Assembly: GCA_045586995.1 (NCBI GenBank)
Contig: JAZNBI010000019.1
Span: 1-20,355 of the forward strand
Direction: 5' to 3'
Source: JAZNBI01 sp045586995
GTDB lineage: Bacteria > Bacillota > Clostridia > Oscillospirales > CAG-272
Length of the DNA stretch: 20,355 nucleotides
Position 1 is the first letter of the stretch, and the number at the start of each line of letters is the position of its first letter. Both the position numbers and the translations under genes were made by a program. This document shows positions 7,253 through 13,790 of the stretch, piece by piece. The notes below the pieces were generated by a model. The model searched no databases. It was not told the origin of the DNA and was given only the letters and a program-made list of their open reading frames with translations.

Positions 7253-8584
7253 TTATGCTAAAAGCAAAAGGTCAAAGTTTTCAAGCTTCAACACAAGTTC
7301 CTTCAAAAATCTTGCCGCATCTGCACCGTCAAGAGCTCTGTGATCGAATGTCAAAGAAAGTCCCATTGCAGGGTAGGAAACATCGTTTCCGTCAACCTCT
7401 TTAAGCTTTCTTGTTATGCAGTCAACGCCGAGAATAGCCGTCTGAGGCGGATTGATAATAGGTGTGAAGGACTCAATACCCATCGCCCCGAGATTTGTAA
7501 CGGTAAACGTTCCGCCGGTGAGCAAATCCGGGCTGATGCTGCCGCCTTGGGCTGCAGAAATAATGCTCTTTGCCTGACGGGAGAGCTCAGAAAGTGAAAG
7601 CTTCTCTGCGTGGAAGAGAGTGGGAACCAAAAGTCCCTTGGGAGAGTCAACTGCGATGCCGAGGTTGACTGTGTTAAAGTATCTTATTGAATCGTCAAGG
7701 CAGTGTGCGTTTGCACTCTTGTGATTAAGAATAACGCGTGAAACTGCGTAAAGAACGATGTCGTTCAAGGTGATATTGGGAAGTCCCATTTTCTCACCGT
7801 TGACCTTCAATGACTTGCGAAGCTCCATGATCTTCGTCGCATCAAAAGAGGTATTGAGAGTGAGTTGGGCCATATTCGTAAGAGATGCACACATCTGCTT
7901 TGCGATGATCTTGCGGATATTGGGCATCTTAACTTCTTCATATTCGGGAGCAGCAGCTTCGCAGCCGACTTTATTATCAGCGGCAGCGGGAGCATTGGAA
8001 GCGGTGAGATCCTGAAGCACGACCTTGCCGTTTATTCCGCTTCCGTCAACAGCCGCATTACATTCTGCAGACGCAGCGCCGGATATTGTAAGTCCTCTGT
8101 CAACGAGCGACTGAACGTCACGCTCGATAATTCTTCCGTTAGGTCCTGTAGGTGTTGCCTTAAGAAGGTCCGCGCCTGTTTTCTTTGCAAGCGACTGCGC
8201 TCTCGGAGAGATCGCTCCGTTTGCATCTGCGCTTCCTGTCGTTTCAACCGTTGCCTCGATTTTTGCTTCGATCTTTTCTTCGGTTGCGACTGTTTTTTCT
8301 TCAACTGCGCTCTCACCTTTGGGAGCGAACTGAGAAAAGTCCTCGCCGTCGTTACCTATTACACAAACGTTTTCCAGACACGGAACGTCATCTCCCTCCT
8401 CGTGAAAGATTGCGAGAAGCTTACCAGATTCCTGAGCCGCCTCGTCAAATGAGGATTTGTCGGTTTCATACGAGAAAAGGATTTCACCCTTCTCCACGGT
8501 GTCGCCAACCTTTTTGTTCCAGGACGTGATAATGCAAGACTCAACGCTCTGACCTTGCCTCGGCATAATAACAGCTGTTGCCAT
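7253..8584 (-). CDS. Dihydrolipoamide acyltransferase (E2)
   Basis: A 443-residue core protein of the complex. It takes the acyl group from E1 on a swinging lipoyl arm and passes it to CoA. Domains: one lipoyl domain (1-80) with lipoylated Lys43 in ETDKSS; a Glu/Lys/Ala-rich linker (88-120); an E3/E1-binding domain (125-160, ISPRAQSLAKKTG ... TGPNGRIIERDV); a second partial copy of that motif (178-193, GSGINGKVVLQDL); and the catalytic domain (215-443), with TNLGAMGIESFTPII (363-377) and the active-site motif HRALDG (His415, Asp419, Gly420). The start is the ATG at 8584, preceded by AAAGGAAG; an upstream in-frame start at 8656 lacks a site and adds an unrelated sequence. It is the first gene of the operon. 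The acyl group transferred is not certain. Confidence 0.93.
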   Translation of the reverse strand: MATAVIMPRQGQSVESCIITSWNKKVGDTVEKGEILFSYETDKSSFDEAAQESGKLLAIFHEEGDDVPCLENVCVIGNDGEDFSQFAPKGESAVEEKTVATEEKIEAKIEATVETTGSADANGAISPRAQSLAKKTGADLLKATPTGPNGRIIERDVQSLVDRGLTISGAASAECNAAVDGSGINGKVVLQDLTASNAPAAADNKVGCEAAAPEYEEVKMPNIRKIIAKQMCASLTNMAQLTLNTSFDATKIMELRKSLKVNGEKMGLPNITLNDIVLYAVSRVILNHKSANAHCLDDSIRYFNTVNLGIAVDSPKGLLVPTLFHAEKLSLSELSRQAKSIISAAQGGSISPDLLTGGTFTVTNLGAMGIESFTPIINPPQTAILGVDCITRKLKEVDGNDVSYPAMGLSLTFDHRALDGADAARFLKELVLKLENFDLLLLA

Positions 8585-8711
8585 ACTTTTTCTTCCTTTC
8601 TGCTTTATGTTTTTTAATATAATAATCGTTGTTAATCCGTCCACCAAAATGCACAAAACATTCTGATCAATATAACACTATAAAATATAGGATATAATTG
8701 CCGTAAATACC

Positions 8712-8740
8712 ATTTTAGCACTTAGCTCCGAATATGTCAA
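8712..8740 (-). promoter_or_regulatory. Strong promoter of the E2-E3-E1-lplA operon
   Basis: On the minus strand a perfect TTGACA (-35, 8735-8740) is followed after 17 bases by TAAAAT (-10, 8712-8717). The expected transcript start near 8705 leaves an AT-rich leader of about 120 bases before the E2 start. I see a small CTATA/TATAG hairpin in that leader but no riboswitch I can name. With the terminator at 8773-8823 this accounts for the 321-base gap between the E2 and SorE-like genes. Confidence 0.8.
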
Positions 8741-8772
8741 TAGTAATAAAATGTATTGTGTACGCCATCGAT

Positions 8773-8823
8773 AAAAAGGGCAACCGATGTCGAACAGTTC
8801 GCACTTGTGGTTGCCCTTTTTTT
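8773..8823 (-). terminator. Bidirectional terminator after the SorE-like gene
   Basis: AAAAAGGGCAACC at 8773-8785 pairs perfectly with GGTTGCCCTTTTT at 8809-8821. The 23-base loop contains its own small palindrome (CGAAC/GTTCG, 8791-8801). Runs of T follow on both strands. It separates the SorE-like gene from the promoter of the dehydrogenase-complex operon. Confidence 0.85.
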
Positions 8824-8905
8824 AAAACAGCAAATATACTCTCATGCAGCTTGATGCTTTGATGATTGTATGGTTTATAAAAATCCTTATTTCGTTTTTT
8901 GAAAA

Positions 8906-10168
8906 TCAGATTGACTTTGCGTTTGCAAGCAGATATTTTTCTGCCTCGGCACACCACATACCGTTATTTTTATCTACGATCTTTGCGAGTTCCCTATAAA
9001 GCTCGTTATCCTTGCCAAGCTCTGCAAGATCATTAAGAGCTACAAGCGGCATAGAGATAAAGTTGTAAATAAGCTTCTTTCCTCCGGGGATCTTATCAAG
9101 ATTTAAAACGGTATCCACGACGGCGTCAAGACCGCCGACGTGTGTAATCATAGCGGTAGGATTGAGGCGACCGTCATTCATCATTTCAATTGCTTCAATC
9201 ATATCGTCGGTGTTTCCGCCCGAGTTTCCGCATATGTGAGTGAAGCTGTAATGTACGTTATAGAAATTGAACATTGCCGAGAACTGTGGGTTTGTGGGAC
9301 CTGCAAAGAAGTTAAGGCATCCGTCAAACCCGAGCACGCTGTCCGCAAGCTCGACGACCGGCTTTACGGGTGCATAAACGAAGGCATCATCATATCCCTT
9401 TCCACCCGTTAGCTCCACAAGATAATCACGTGCATTTTCAACCTCATTGGTGTTAACATAGATGAGCTTAACGCCGTTCTTCGCCGCTTCCTCTACCGTT
9501 ATAATGGACGCCGCGCGTGAAAGACGGTTGTTATCAATGTCCGTAACGACAAGCAAAGCGGGCTTTCTGTCGCAGTGTATTGCGTAATCGATAGCACCGA
9601 GACCCATAGGACCTGCCGCCGCCATAAGAATAGTATTTCCTCCCTCAACTATACCCATTTGGTGACAATGGGTAGAATTGTTGGTATGATAGTTCGTGTG
9701 ATAACCGGCAACTACGCAGGAAACGGGCTCCGCAAGCGAGCCGTAAAAATAGGTATCGTTATCATACGGGAGCAAACAATTGCACTCCATAACCTCGTTG
9801 GGAATGATAACGTACTGCGAGTTACCGCCGATGAAGCGGTAGGAATAGCCGGGAGCATCAAGCTTGCCCTGCCAGCCGATCGCGGGCTGAATCGCAAAAC
9901 CGTCACCGGGCTTGAACTTATCCTGCCATTTCTTGCCGACAGCAAGAATTTCTCCGCAGAACTCGTGTCCTATTATGGTAGGATTCTCTGCAACATCGTT
10001 TGGAACACGTGCGTGCGCCGCTCCTTGAAGCGCGGCTTTATGTGTAGACATACAAACGCTATCCGAAATTACCTTCGCAAGTATTTCGTCATCCTGCATT
10101 TCAGGAAGCTCAAATTCCTCGAGGCGTATATCGTTTTTACCGTATATACGGACTGCTTTTGTCTTCAT
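8906..10168 (-). CDS. Zinc-dependent dehydrogenase resembling L-sorbose-1-phosphate reductase (SorE)
   Basis: A 420-residue medium-chain dehydrogenase. The N-terminal half has the catalytic zinc ligands Cys39, His68-Glu69 (GHEFCGE) and probably Glu147; the structural four-Cys zinc loop is absent. The coenzyme fold follows (AAAGPMGLGAIDYA, then VVTDIDNNRLSRA). The start KAVRIYGKNDIRLEEFELPE, the HEFCGEILAVGKKWQDKF region and the LAEPVSCVVAGYHTNYH region match my memory of SorE, which reduces L-sorbose-1-phosphate to D-glucitol-6-phosphate. Close relatives may act on other polyol phosphates, so the substrate is unproven. The start is the ATG at 10168 with AAGGAG; an in-frame start at 10261 lies upstream of the promoter. 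It is divergent from the MtlD-like gene, which supports a role in hexitol phosphate metabolism. No PTS transporter gene is in view. Confidence 0.75.
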   Translation of the reverse strand: MKTKAVRIYGKNDIRLEEFELPEMQDDEILAKVISDSVCMSTHKAALQGAAHARVPNDVAENPTIIGHEFCGEILAVGKKWQDKFKPGDGFAIQPAIGWQGKLDAPGYSYRFIGGNSQYVIIPNEVMECNCLLPYDNDTYFYGSLAEPVSCVVAGYHTNYHTNNSTHCHQMGIVEGGNTILMAAAGPMGLGAIDYAIHCDRKPALLVVTDIDNNRLSRAASIITVEEAAKNGVKLIYVNTNEVENARDYLVELTGGKGYDDAFVYAPVKPVVELADSVLGFDGCLNFFAGPTNPQFSAMFNFYNVHYSFTHICGNSGGNTDDMIEAIEMMNDGRLNPTAMITHVGGLDAVVDTVLNLDKIPGGKKLIYNFISMPLVALNDLAELGKDNELYRELAKIVDKNNGMWCAEAEKYLLANAKSI

Positions 10169-10232
10169 GTTTTTCTCCTTTATGATAAAAGTTATAGAAT
10201 GAATGGCTCTACGCCATCGTAATAACATAGTA

Positions 10233-10261
10233 ATTATATCACTCTTTGATAAAAAAGTCAA
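10233..10261 (-). promoter_or_regulatory. Extended -10 promoter of the SorE-like gene
   Basis: On the minus strand TTGACT (-35, 10256-10261) is followed after 17 bases by TATAAT (-10, 10233-10238), preceded by TGA to give an extended -10. A short inverted repeat, ATGGC/GCCAT at 10203-10217, lies in the transcribed leader and could be an operator. Confidence 0.8.
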
Positions 10262-10339
10262 TCCAAAACTTACATTATTTATAATTTGTTACTAAGCACA
10301 AAAAACACAAAATTTGCGCCAAAAAATTGTATTAAGAGA

Positions 10340-10368
10340 TTGCTTTTTATTTTTTATTGTGATATAAT
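10340..10368 (+). promoter_or_regulatory. Extended -10 promoter of the MtlD-like gene
   Basis: TTGCTT (10340-10345, weak -35), a 17-base spacer and TATAAT (10363-10368) preceded by TGA, so an extended -10 compensates for the poor -35. The hexamer context GTGATATAAT is the same as in the divergent promoter about 125 bases away. The leader before the start at 10440 is about 65 bases. Confidence 0.75.
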
Positions 10369-10439
10369 ATTTCTAAACCCGAAGCCGCTTGGAACGGGCT
10401 GAAATACAAGTAATATTTATCTTTGAAAGGGCAGAAATT

Positions 10440-11633
10440 ATGAAAAATGCACTTATGTACGGCGCAGGAAATATAGGACGCGGATTTATCGGTCAGCTTT
10501 TCCATATGTCGGGCTATGAGATCTCCTTTATAGACGTTAATATGGCTGTGGTTGATAAGCTCAACACAGACGGTCAGTACCCAATATATATCACCGATAA
10601 GGATGGCTACAATGAATATCTGGTAACCGGTGTACACGGTGTAAACGGACGTGATAACGAGGCGATCGCCGAGGCGATGGCAGCCGCTGATATTATGGCA
10701 ACGGCGGTAGGTGTTAATATACTCAATTTTATCGCTGCTCCATTTGCCGGCGGTGTACGTCGCAGAATGGAAAAAGGAATAGAGGCACCTCTTAACGTTA
10801 TAATTTGCGAGAATATGATAGAGGCAGACAAGTATTTTGCCGAGCTCGTCAAGAAAAATCTTAATGAGGCAGAGTGTGAGTATTTTGATTCTCATATAGC
10901 CCTTGTAGAGCCGTCTATCGGACGAATGGTTCCCTCAACTCCGAAGGAGATCGCGGAGAAAAATCCGCTTGCCGTATGCGTTGAGCCATACTGCGAATTG
11001 CCCGTTGATAAGAATGCTTTCAAGGGCGAAATTCCCGATATTAAAAATATGGTGCCATTTGCGCCCTTTGACTTCTTTATCCGCCGCAAGCTATTTATGC
11101 ACAATATGAGCCATGCGCTTACCGCTTATTTTGGCGCTCTGCGCGGGTATACATATATTTGGGAAGCAGCGTCCGATCCCGATATCAGGGCTGTTGCCGT
11201 GCAAGCGCTCTCGGAGGCATCTCAGGCGCTCCACCTCGAATACGGTGTTCCCCTTGAGGAGCTCGCTTCGTTCTCTGAAAATCTCATAGAGCGTTTTCAG
11301 AATAAGCTTCTTGGTGACACCATCGAGCGTGTCGGCAAGGACACCAAGCGCAAGCTCTCTGAAAATGACCGCTTTGTCGGCACGGCACGTCTTTGTGAAA
11401 AACACGGAATTCAGCCCACCTGCGTTTTGGCAGGCCTTGCAGCGGGACTTCATTTTGCCCCTGTCGGTGATGAATCCTCTGCCGAAGTAGCTTCGGACGC
11501 ACGTAATTACGGTGTGTCACATGCGCTTTCGGTTTATTGCGGCATTTCGGCAGATACGTCTGCGGCAAAAGCAATAAATGATTTCTACACCAAGATAAAC
11601 GAAAAAACTCCCATAAACGAAATCATCAAATAA
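10440..11633 (+). CDS. mtlD: Mannitol-1-phosphate 5-dehydrogenase family protein
   Basis: A 397-residue NAD(P)-dependent polyol-phosphate dehydrogenase. MtlD oxidises mannitol-1-phosphate to fructose-6-phosphate with NAD+. Visible features are the N-terminal Rossmann motif YGAGNIGRGFIG (7-18), the internal segment VEPSIGRMVP (156-165), and the long-chain polyol dehydrogenase signature RKLFMHNMSHA (216-226), with Lys217, Asn222 and His225 as expected active-site residues. An all-helical C-terminal domain follows. It is slightly longer than enterobacterial MtlD (about 382). The start is the ATG at 10440, with a GAAAGG-type site nine bases upstream; an in-frame ATG at 10389 lies in the leader. 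It is monocistronic, with its own promoter and a UUCG-loop terminator. Another hexitol phosphate could be the true substrate. Confidence 0.88.
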   Translation: MKNALMYGAGNIGRGFIGQLFHMSGYEISFIDVNMAVVDKLNTDGQYPIYITDKDGYNEYLVTGVHGVNGRDNEAIAEAMAAADIMATAVGVNILNFIAAPFAGGVRRRMEKGIEAPLNVIICENMIEADKYFAELVKKNLNEAECEYFDSHIALVEPSIGRMVPSTPKEIAEKNPLAVCVEPYCELPVDKNAFKGEIPDIKNMVPFAPFDFFIRRKLFMHNMSHALTAYFGALRGYTYIWEAASDPDIRAVAVQALSEASQALHLEYGVPLEELASFSENLIERFQNKLLGDTIERVGKDTKRKLSENDRFVGTARLCEKHGIQPTCVLAGLAAGLHFAPVGDESSAEVASDARNYGVSHALSVYCGISADTSAAKAINDFYTKINEKTPINEIIK

Positions 11634-11665
11634 ATCAGTTATACACCCAAGCACAAACATTATTA

Positions 11666-11697
11666 AGCCACTCCTTCGGGAGTGGCTGATTTTGTAT
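11666..11697 (+). terminator. Terminator of the MtlD-like gene
   Basis: AGCCACTCC (11666-11674), a TTCG tetraloop and GGAGTGGCT (11679-11687) form a perfect nine-pair stem, followed by GATTTTGTATTT. It lies 33 bases after the stop. Confidence 0.85.
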
Positions 11698-11700
11698 TTC

Positions 11701-11749
11701 AAAAAAAGGGGGGTGAGTCAAATGCAAAAATGCATTTGGTACTCACCCC
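11701..11749 (-). terminator. Terminator of the regulator-lipoprotein-GNAT operon
   Basis: GGGGTGAGT (11710-11718) pairs with ACTCACCCC (11741-11749), and inside it AAATGCA (11720-11726) pairs with TGCATTT (11731-11737). On the minus strand seven T (11701-11707) follow. It lies 19 bases past the GNAT stop and back to back with the terminator of the convergent MtlD-like gene. Confidence 0.88.
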
Positions 11750-11767
11750 ATCGTTTTTGCTTGATGG

Positions 11768-12268
11768 CTATATAATTTTTTCGTATGCAACGCGTTTTTG
11801 CTTATCCGCAAGCAATATTACTCCGCAATATGAAAATCCGTTCTTTTCCAACATTTTTCTCATTGGAAGATTGCCCTTATGCGTATCCACTTTAATGCTT
11901 GAAAACCCATTCTCGCGGCAATATTTAACAATAAAATCAATGATATTGCCCGCCAAGCCCGTGCCTCGCATATTTGGGGTAATGGCAATTCTGTGAAGGG
12001 CAACGTATTTTTCATTATTTATCCATTTTCCTTGATAAATTTTTTCATAGGTAGGTTCTCCGTCATCTTTAAGAGCAAATACCGCGCAAACCTCTCCATC
12101 GTCAACCACGTAAGAAATTCCGTTCGCAATATCATCCTTTACGATATCCCTTGAAGGATATCCGTATTGCCATTGGTCGATGCCGAGCTTTGTAATGCTT
12201 ACCCGCGCATCCTCTATAATCTGCATAATCATATCAAGATCCTGAATCGACGATTTTCTTATAATCAT
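11768..12268 (-). CDS. GNAT family N-acetyltransferase
   Basis: A 166-residue protein that should transfer an acetyl group from acetyl-CoA to an amine. It spans a full GNAT fold: strand/helix 1 at the N-terminus, central strands at about 52-66, ALHRIAITPNMRGTGLAG at 90-107 with the acetyl-CoA pyrophosphate loop RGTGLAG (101-107), and SIKVDTHKGNLPMRKMLEKN (124-143), followed by a last strand. The substrate cannot be told. The start is the ATG at 12268, directly after GGAGGT with four bases between; a GTG twelve bases earlier would contain that site. It is third in an operon, 27 bases after the lipoprotein gene. Confidence 0.88.
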   Translation of the reverse strand: MIIRKSSIQDLDMIMQIIEDARVSITKLGIDQWQYGYPSRDIVKDDIANGISYVVDDGEVCAVFALKDDGEPTYEKIYQGKWINNEKYVALHRIAITPNMRGTGLAGNIIDFIVKYCRENGFSSIKVDTHKGNLPMRKMLEKNGFSYCGVILLADKQKRVAYEKII

Positions 12269-12295
12269 AAAAACCTCCACAAAATGAAATAATAA

Positions 12296-12634
12296 TTAAC
12301 TGCAGCAACGGCTGCACGGCTTTAATTTTTCGGCAAGTGCCGCATCTTTTACCGTCCCGCTTATAATATTCTTGGAATTTCTGAGATATGAGCAATCGGG
12401 CATCAAATGCCAGACGCTTCCCGATTTTGTCCAATAACAGACGGTATCTTCGCTGTATTCTTTTGGGCTCGTAGTTTGTTCGGCATCGGATGATCGATGA
12501 TATTGAACAAAGCTCATAACATCGGATGTCACACGAAATCCGCTTTCATATTCCCTATCATACCTATTTCGACCTTCGCAGGACAAAAGCAAAAACGAAA
12601 GCAAAATCAATATCAAAGAAACCGCTTTTTTCAT
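12296..12634 (-). CDS. Small lipoprotein with a C-terminal Cys/His (possible metal-binding) motif
   Basis: A 112-residue protein. Residues 1-19 are a lipoprotein signal peptide (MKKAVSLILILLSFLLLSC), with the lipobox LLSC and Cys19 as the acylation site. A polar linker (20-62) is followed by a compact C-terminal unit: CYWTKSG (66-72), His76, Cys81, SYLRNSK (82-88), then PCSRCC (106-111). Spaced His/Cys of this type occur at the ends of several secreted clostridial and bacillary proteins and may bind a metal; that is an inference. The ATG at 12634 lies two bases past the regulator's TGA, with GAGGA seven bases upstream, so translation is probably coupled to that of the regulator. I do not recognise a named family. 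Confidence 0.75.
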   Translation of the reverse strand: MKKAVSLILILLSFLLLSCEGRNRYDREYESGFRVTSDVMSFVQYHRSSDAEQTTSPKEYSEDTVCYWTKSGSVWHLMPDCSYLRNSKNIISGTVKDAALAEKLKPCSRCCS

Positions 12635-12636
12635 AA

Positions 12637-13536
12637 TCAATCCTCTGATAAAAGCTTTTCGAGCTGCTCTACTTTATTTGACGAATATTCATAAGCGCCT
12701 TTATAGTCACCCATTTCACGGCACACAGTTTCCAAATCACAAAAAATATGGTACATCAATACGCCGCTCAGAGAGTCGGAGAAATCAAAAATGTTCAAAA
12801 GCACTTTATATGCGGACTCATAATCATTATCGGCAATATAAATCTTCGCGCGAAGATGCCTCGCAAGCGGCGGTTCGATTTCGGAAAGCTCATCTATCGT
12901 GTCATCGACAATTCCCTTATCCCCTTTTTCGATTTCATCCAACGCTAATATATATTTGCAGAACGGCTCGTTCGATGCAATGTCAAGCTTAATCTCCGAA
13001 GATGCCTCGGCAACATATAAGGTCGGTGAAAATGTTCCTATATATTTAGAATATACCGAGGAAACGGCAATTATATGTTCAGCATAATAAATCGTGTTCG
13101 TTGCATAGAAAATTGCATCCTCAAAATATTTGAGCGCGCGTCTGATTCTGAGCGCAAAGAACTCCTCAACGGCAATTTTTAAAGAACATTCAGCAAGAAT
13201 AAGATTTACCTCGTCATCGCCGCCATCCGAATATGAATCATAAAACGACAGACAAATATCTCTGCAGATCCTAAAATCCCCCGCAGAAAATGCACGCTTA
13301 ATATCTGCAATATGCAACATCTTCATATATTGGGGCTCTTCGTTTTCCTCGGCAAGCAAATATCCTGCGGGAACGCCGAGTTTATTGGCAATATAAATGA
13401 TAGTTTGAACAGACGGACACGCATTTCCGCTCTCAATAAGACTGAGCATATTTCGCGTTATTTTATCGCCCGCAAGCTCGGCTTGAGTTATAAATTTTGA
13501 TGTTCGCAAATTGCGTATTTTTTCGCCTATATTCAT
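12637..13536 (-). CDS. XRE-family regulator with a helical, TPR-like C-terminal domain
   Basis: A 299-residue protein. The N-terminal XRE DNA-binding domain (about 5-62) reads GEKIRNLRTSKFITQAELA ... ITRNMLSLIESGNACPSVQTI ... LGVPAGYLL. The rest (about 70-299) is all helix, with amphipathic segments typical of TPR-type folds (for example HLRAKIYIADNDYESAYKVL, then EMGDYKGAYEY near the end). This plan is shared with peptide-binding RRNPP-type regulators and with many uncharacterised clostridial XRE proteins; no ligand can be deduced. The ribosome binding site before 13536 is weak (GGAATGAG). It is the first gene of an operon with the lipoprotein and the GNAT enzyme. An inverted repeat around its promoter suggests autoregulation. 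Confidence 0.82.
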   Translation of the reverse strand: MNIGEKIRNLRTSKFITQAELAGDKITRNMLSLIESGNACPSVQTIIYIANKLGVPAGYLLAEENEEPQYMKMLHIADIKRAFSAGDFRICRDICLSFYDSYSDGGDDEVNLILAECSLKIAVEEFFALRIRRALKYFEDAIFYATNTIYYAEHIIAVSSVYSKYIGTFSPTLYVAEASSEIKLDIASNEPFCKYILALDEIEKGDKGIVDDTIDELSEIEPPLARHLRAKIYIADNDYESAYKVLLNIFDFSDSLSGVLMYHIFCDLETVCREMGDYKGAYEYSSNKVEQLEKLLSED

Positions 13537-13596
13537 ATATAGCTCATTCCATCCATTTTCTAAATATTATCCATGTCGGCGTTTTCTTTCACAATT

Positions 13597-13625
13597 AATA
13601 TATCACATTTTCGACATATTTTCAA
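13597..13625 (-). promoter_or_regulatory. Promoter of the regulator-lipoprotein-GNAT operon
   Basis: On the minus strand TTGAAA (-35, 13620-13625) is followed after 17 bases by TATATT (-10, 13597-13602), preceded by TGA (extended -10). An inverted repeat with arms ATGTCG (13573-13578) and CGACAT (13612-13617) brackets the -10 element. The 254-base gap between the regulator and nfnB also holds the nfnB terminator; nothing else is recognised in it. Confidence 0.7.
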
Positions 13626-13740
13626 TCGTTTTTAAAAATTTTAAGATAAAATTTGTAAATATTATTTACCGTCAGCTTCATTTTGCAAAAATCATGGCTG
13701 TATTATGCCATATTCGTTTTGAAAATCGCTTTGATTGGCA

Positions 13741-13785
13741 AAAAATTATCCAAGCTTATGCAAAACAAAGCTCGGATAATTTTTT
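13741..13785 (-). terminator. Terminator of the nfnAB operon
   Basis: AAAAATTATCC (13741-13751) pairs with GGATAATTTTT (13774-13784), and an inner AGCTT/AAGCT pairing lengthens the stem. A T run follows on the minus strand, immediately past the nfnB stop, and another on the plus strand. Confidence 0.8.
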
Positions 13786-13790
13786 ATTAT

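Noticed and set aside
7865..8452. Plus-strand open frame of 195 codons opposite the E2 gene
   Set aside because: Cys/Arg/Ser-rich antisense translation of the E2 lipoyl and linker region, with no family features.
8585..8705. The 120-base leader of the dehydrogenase operon as a riboswitch
   Set aside because: It is AT-rich, with only a small local hairpin; I see no conserved aptamer motif (for example of TPP or other known classes) and no terminator or antiterminator pair.
9575..10222. Plus-strand open frame of 215 codons opposite the SorE-like gene
   Set aside because: Antisense to a conserved dehydrogenase and running through its promoter; no ribosome binding site or recognisable domain.
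13726..13742. TGAAAATCGCTTTGA, resembling a CcpA cre site
   Set aside because: It has one base too many between the arms and lies at the end of the nfnAB operon, away from any promoter.
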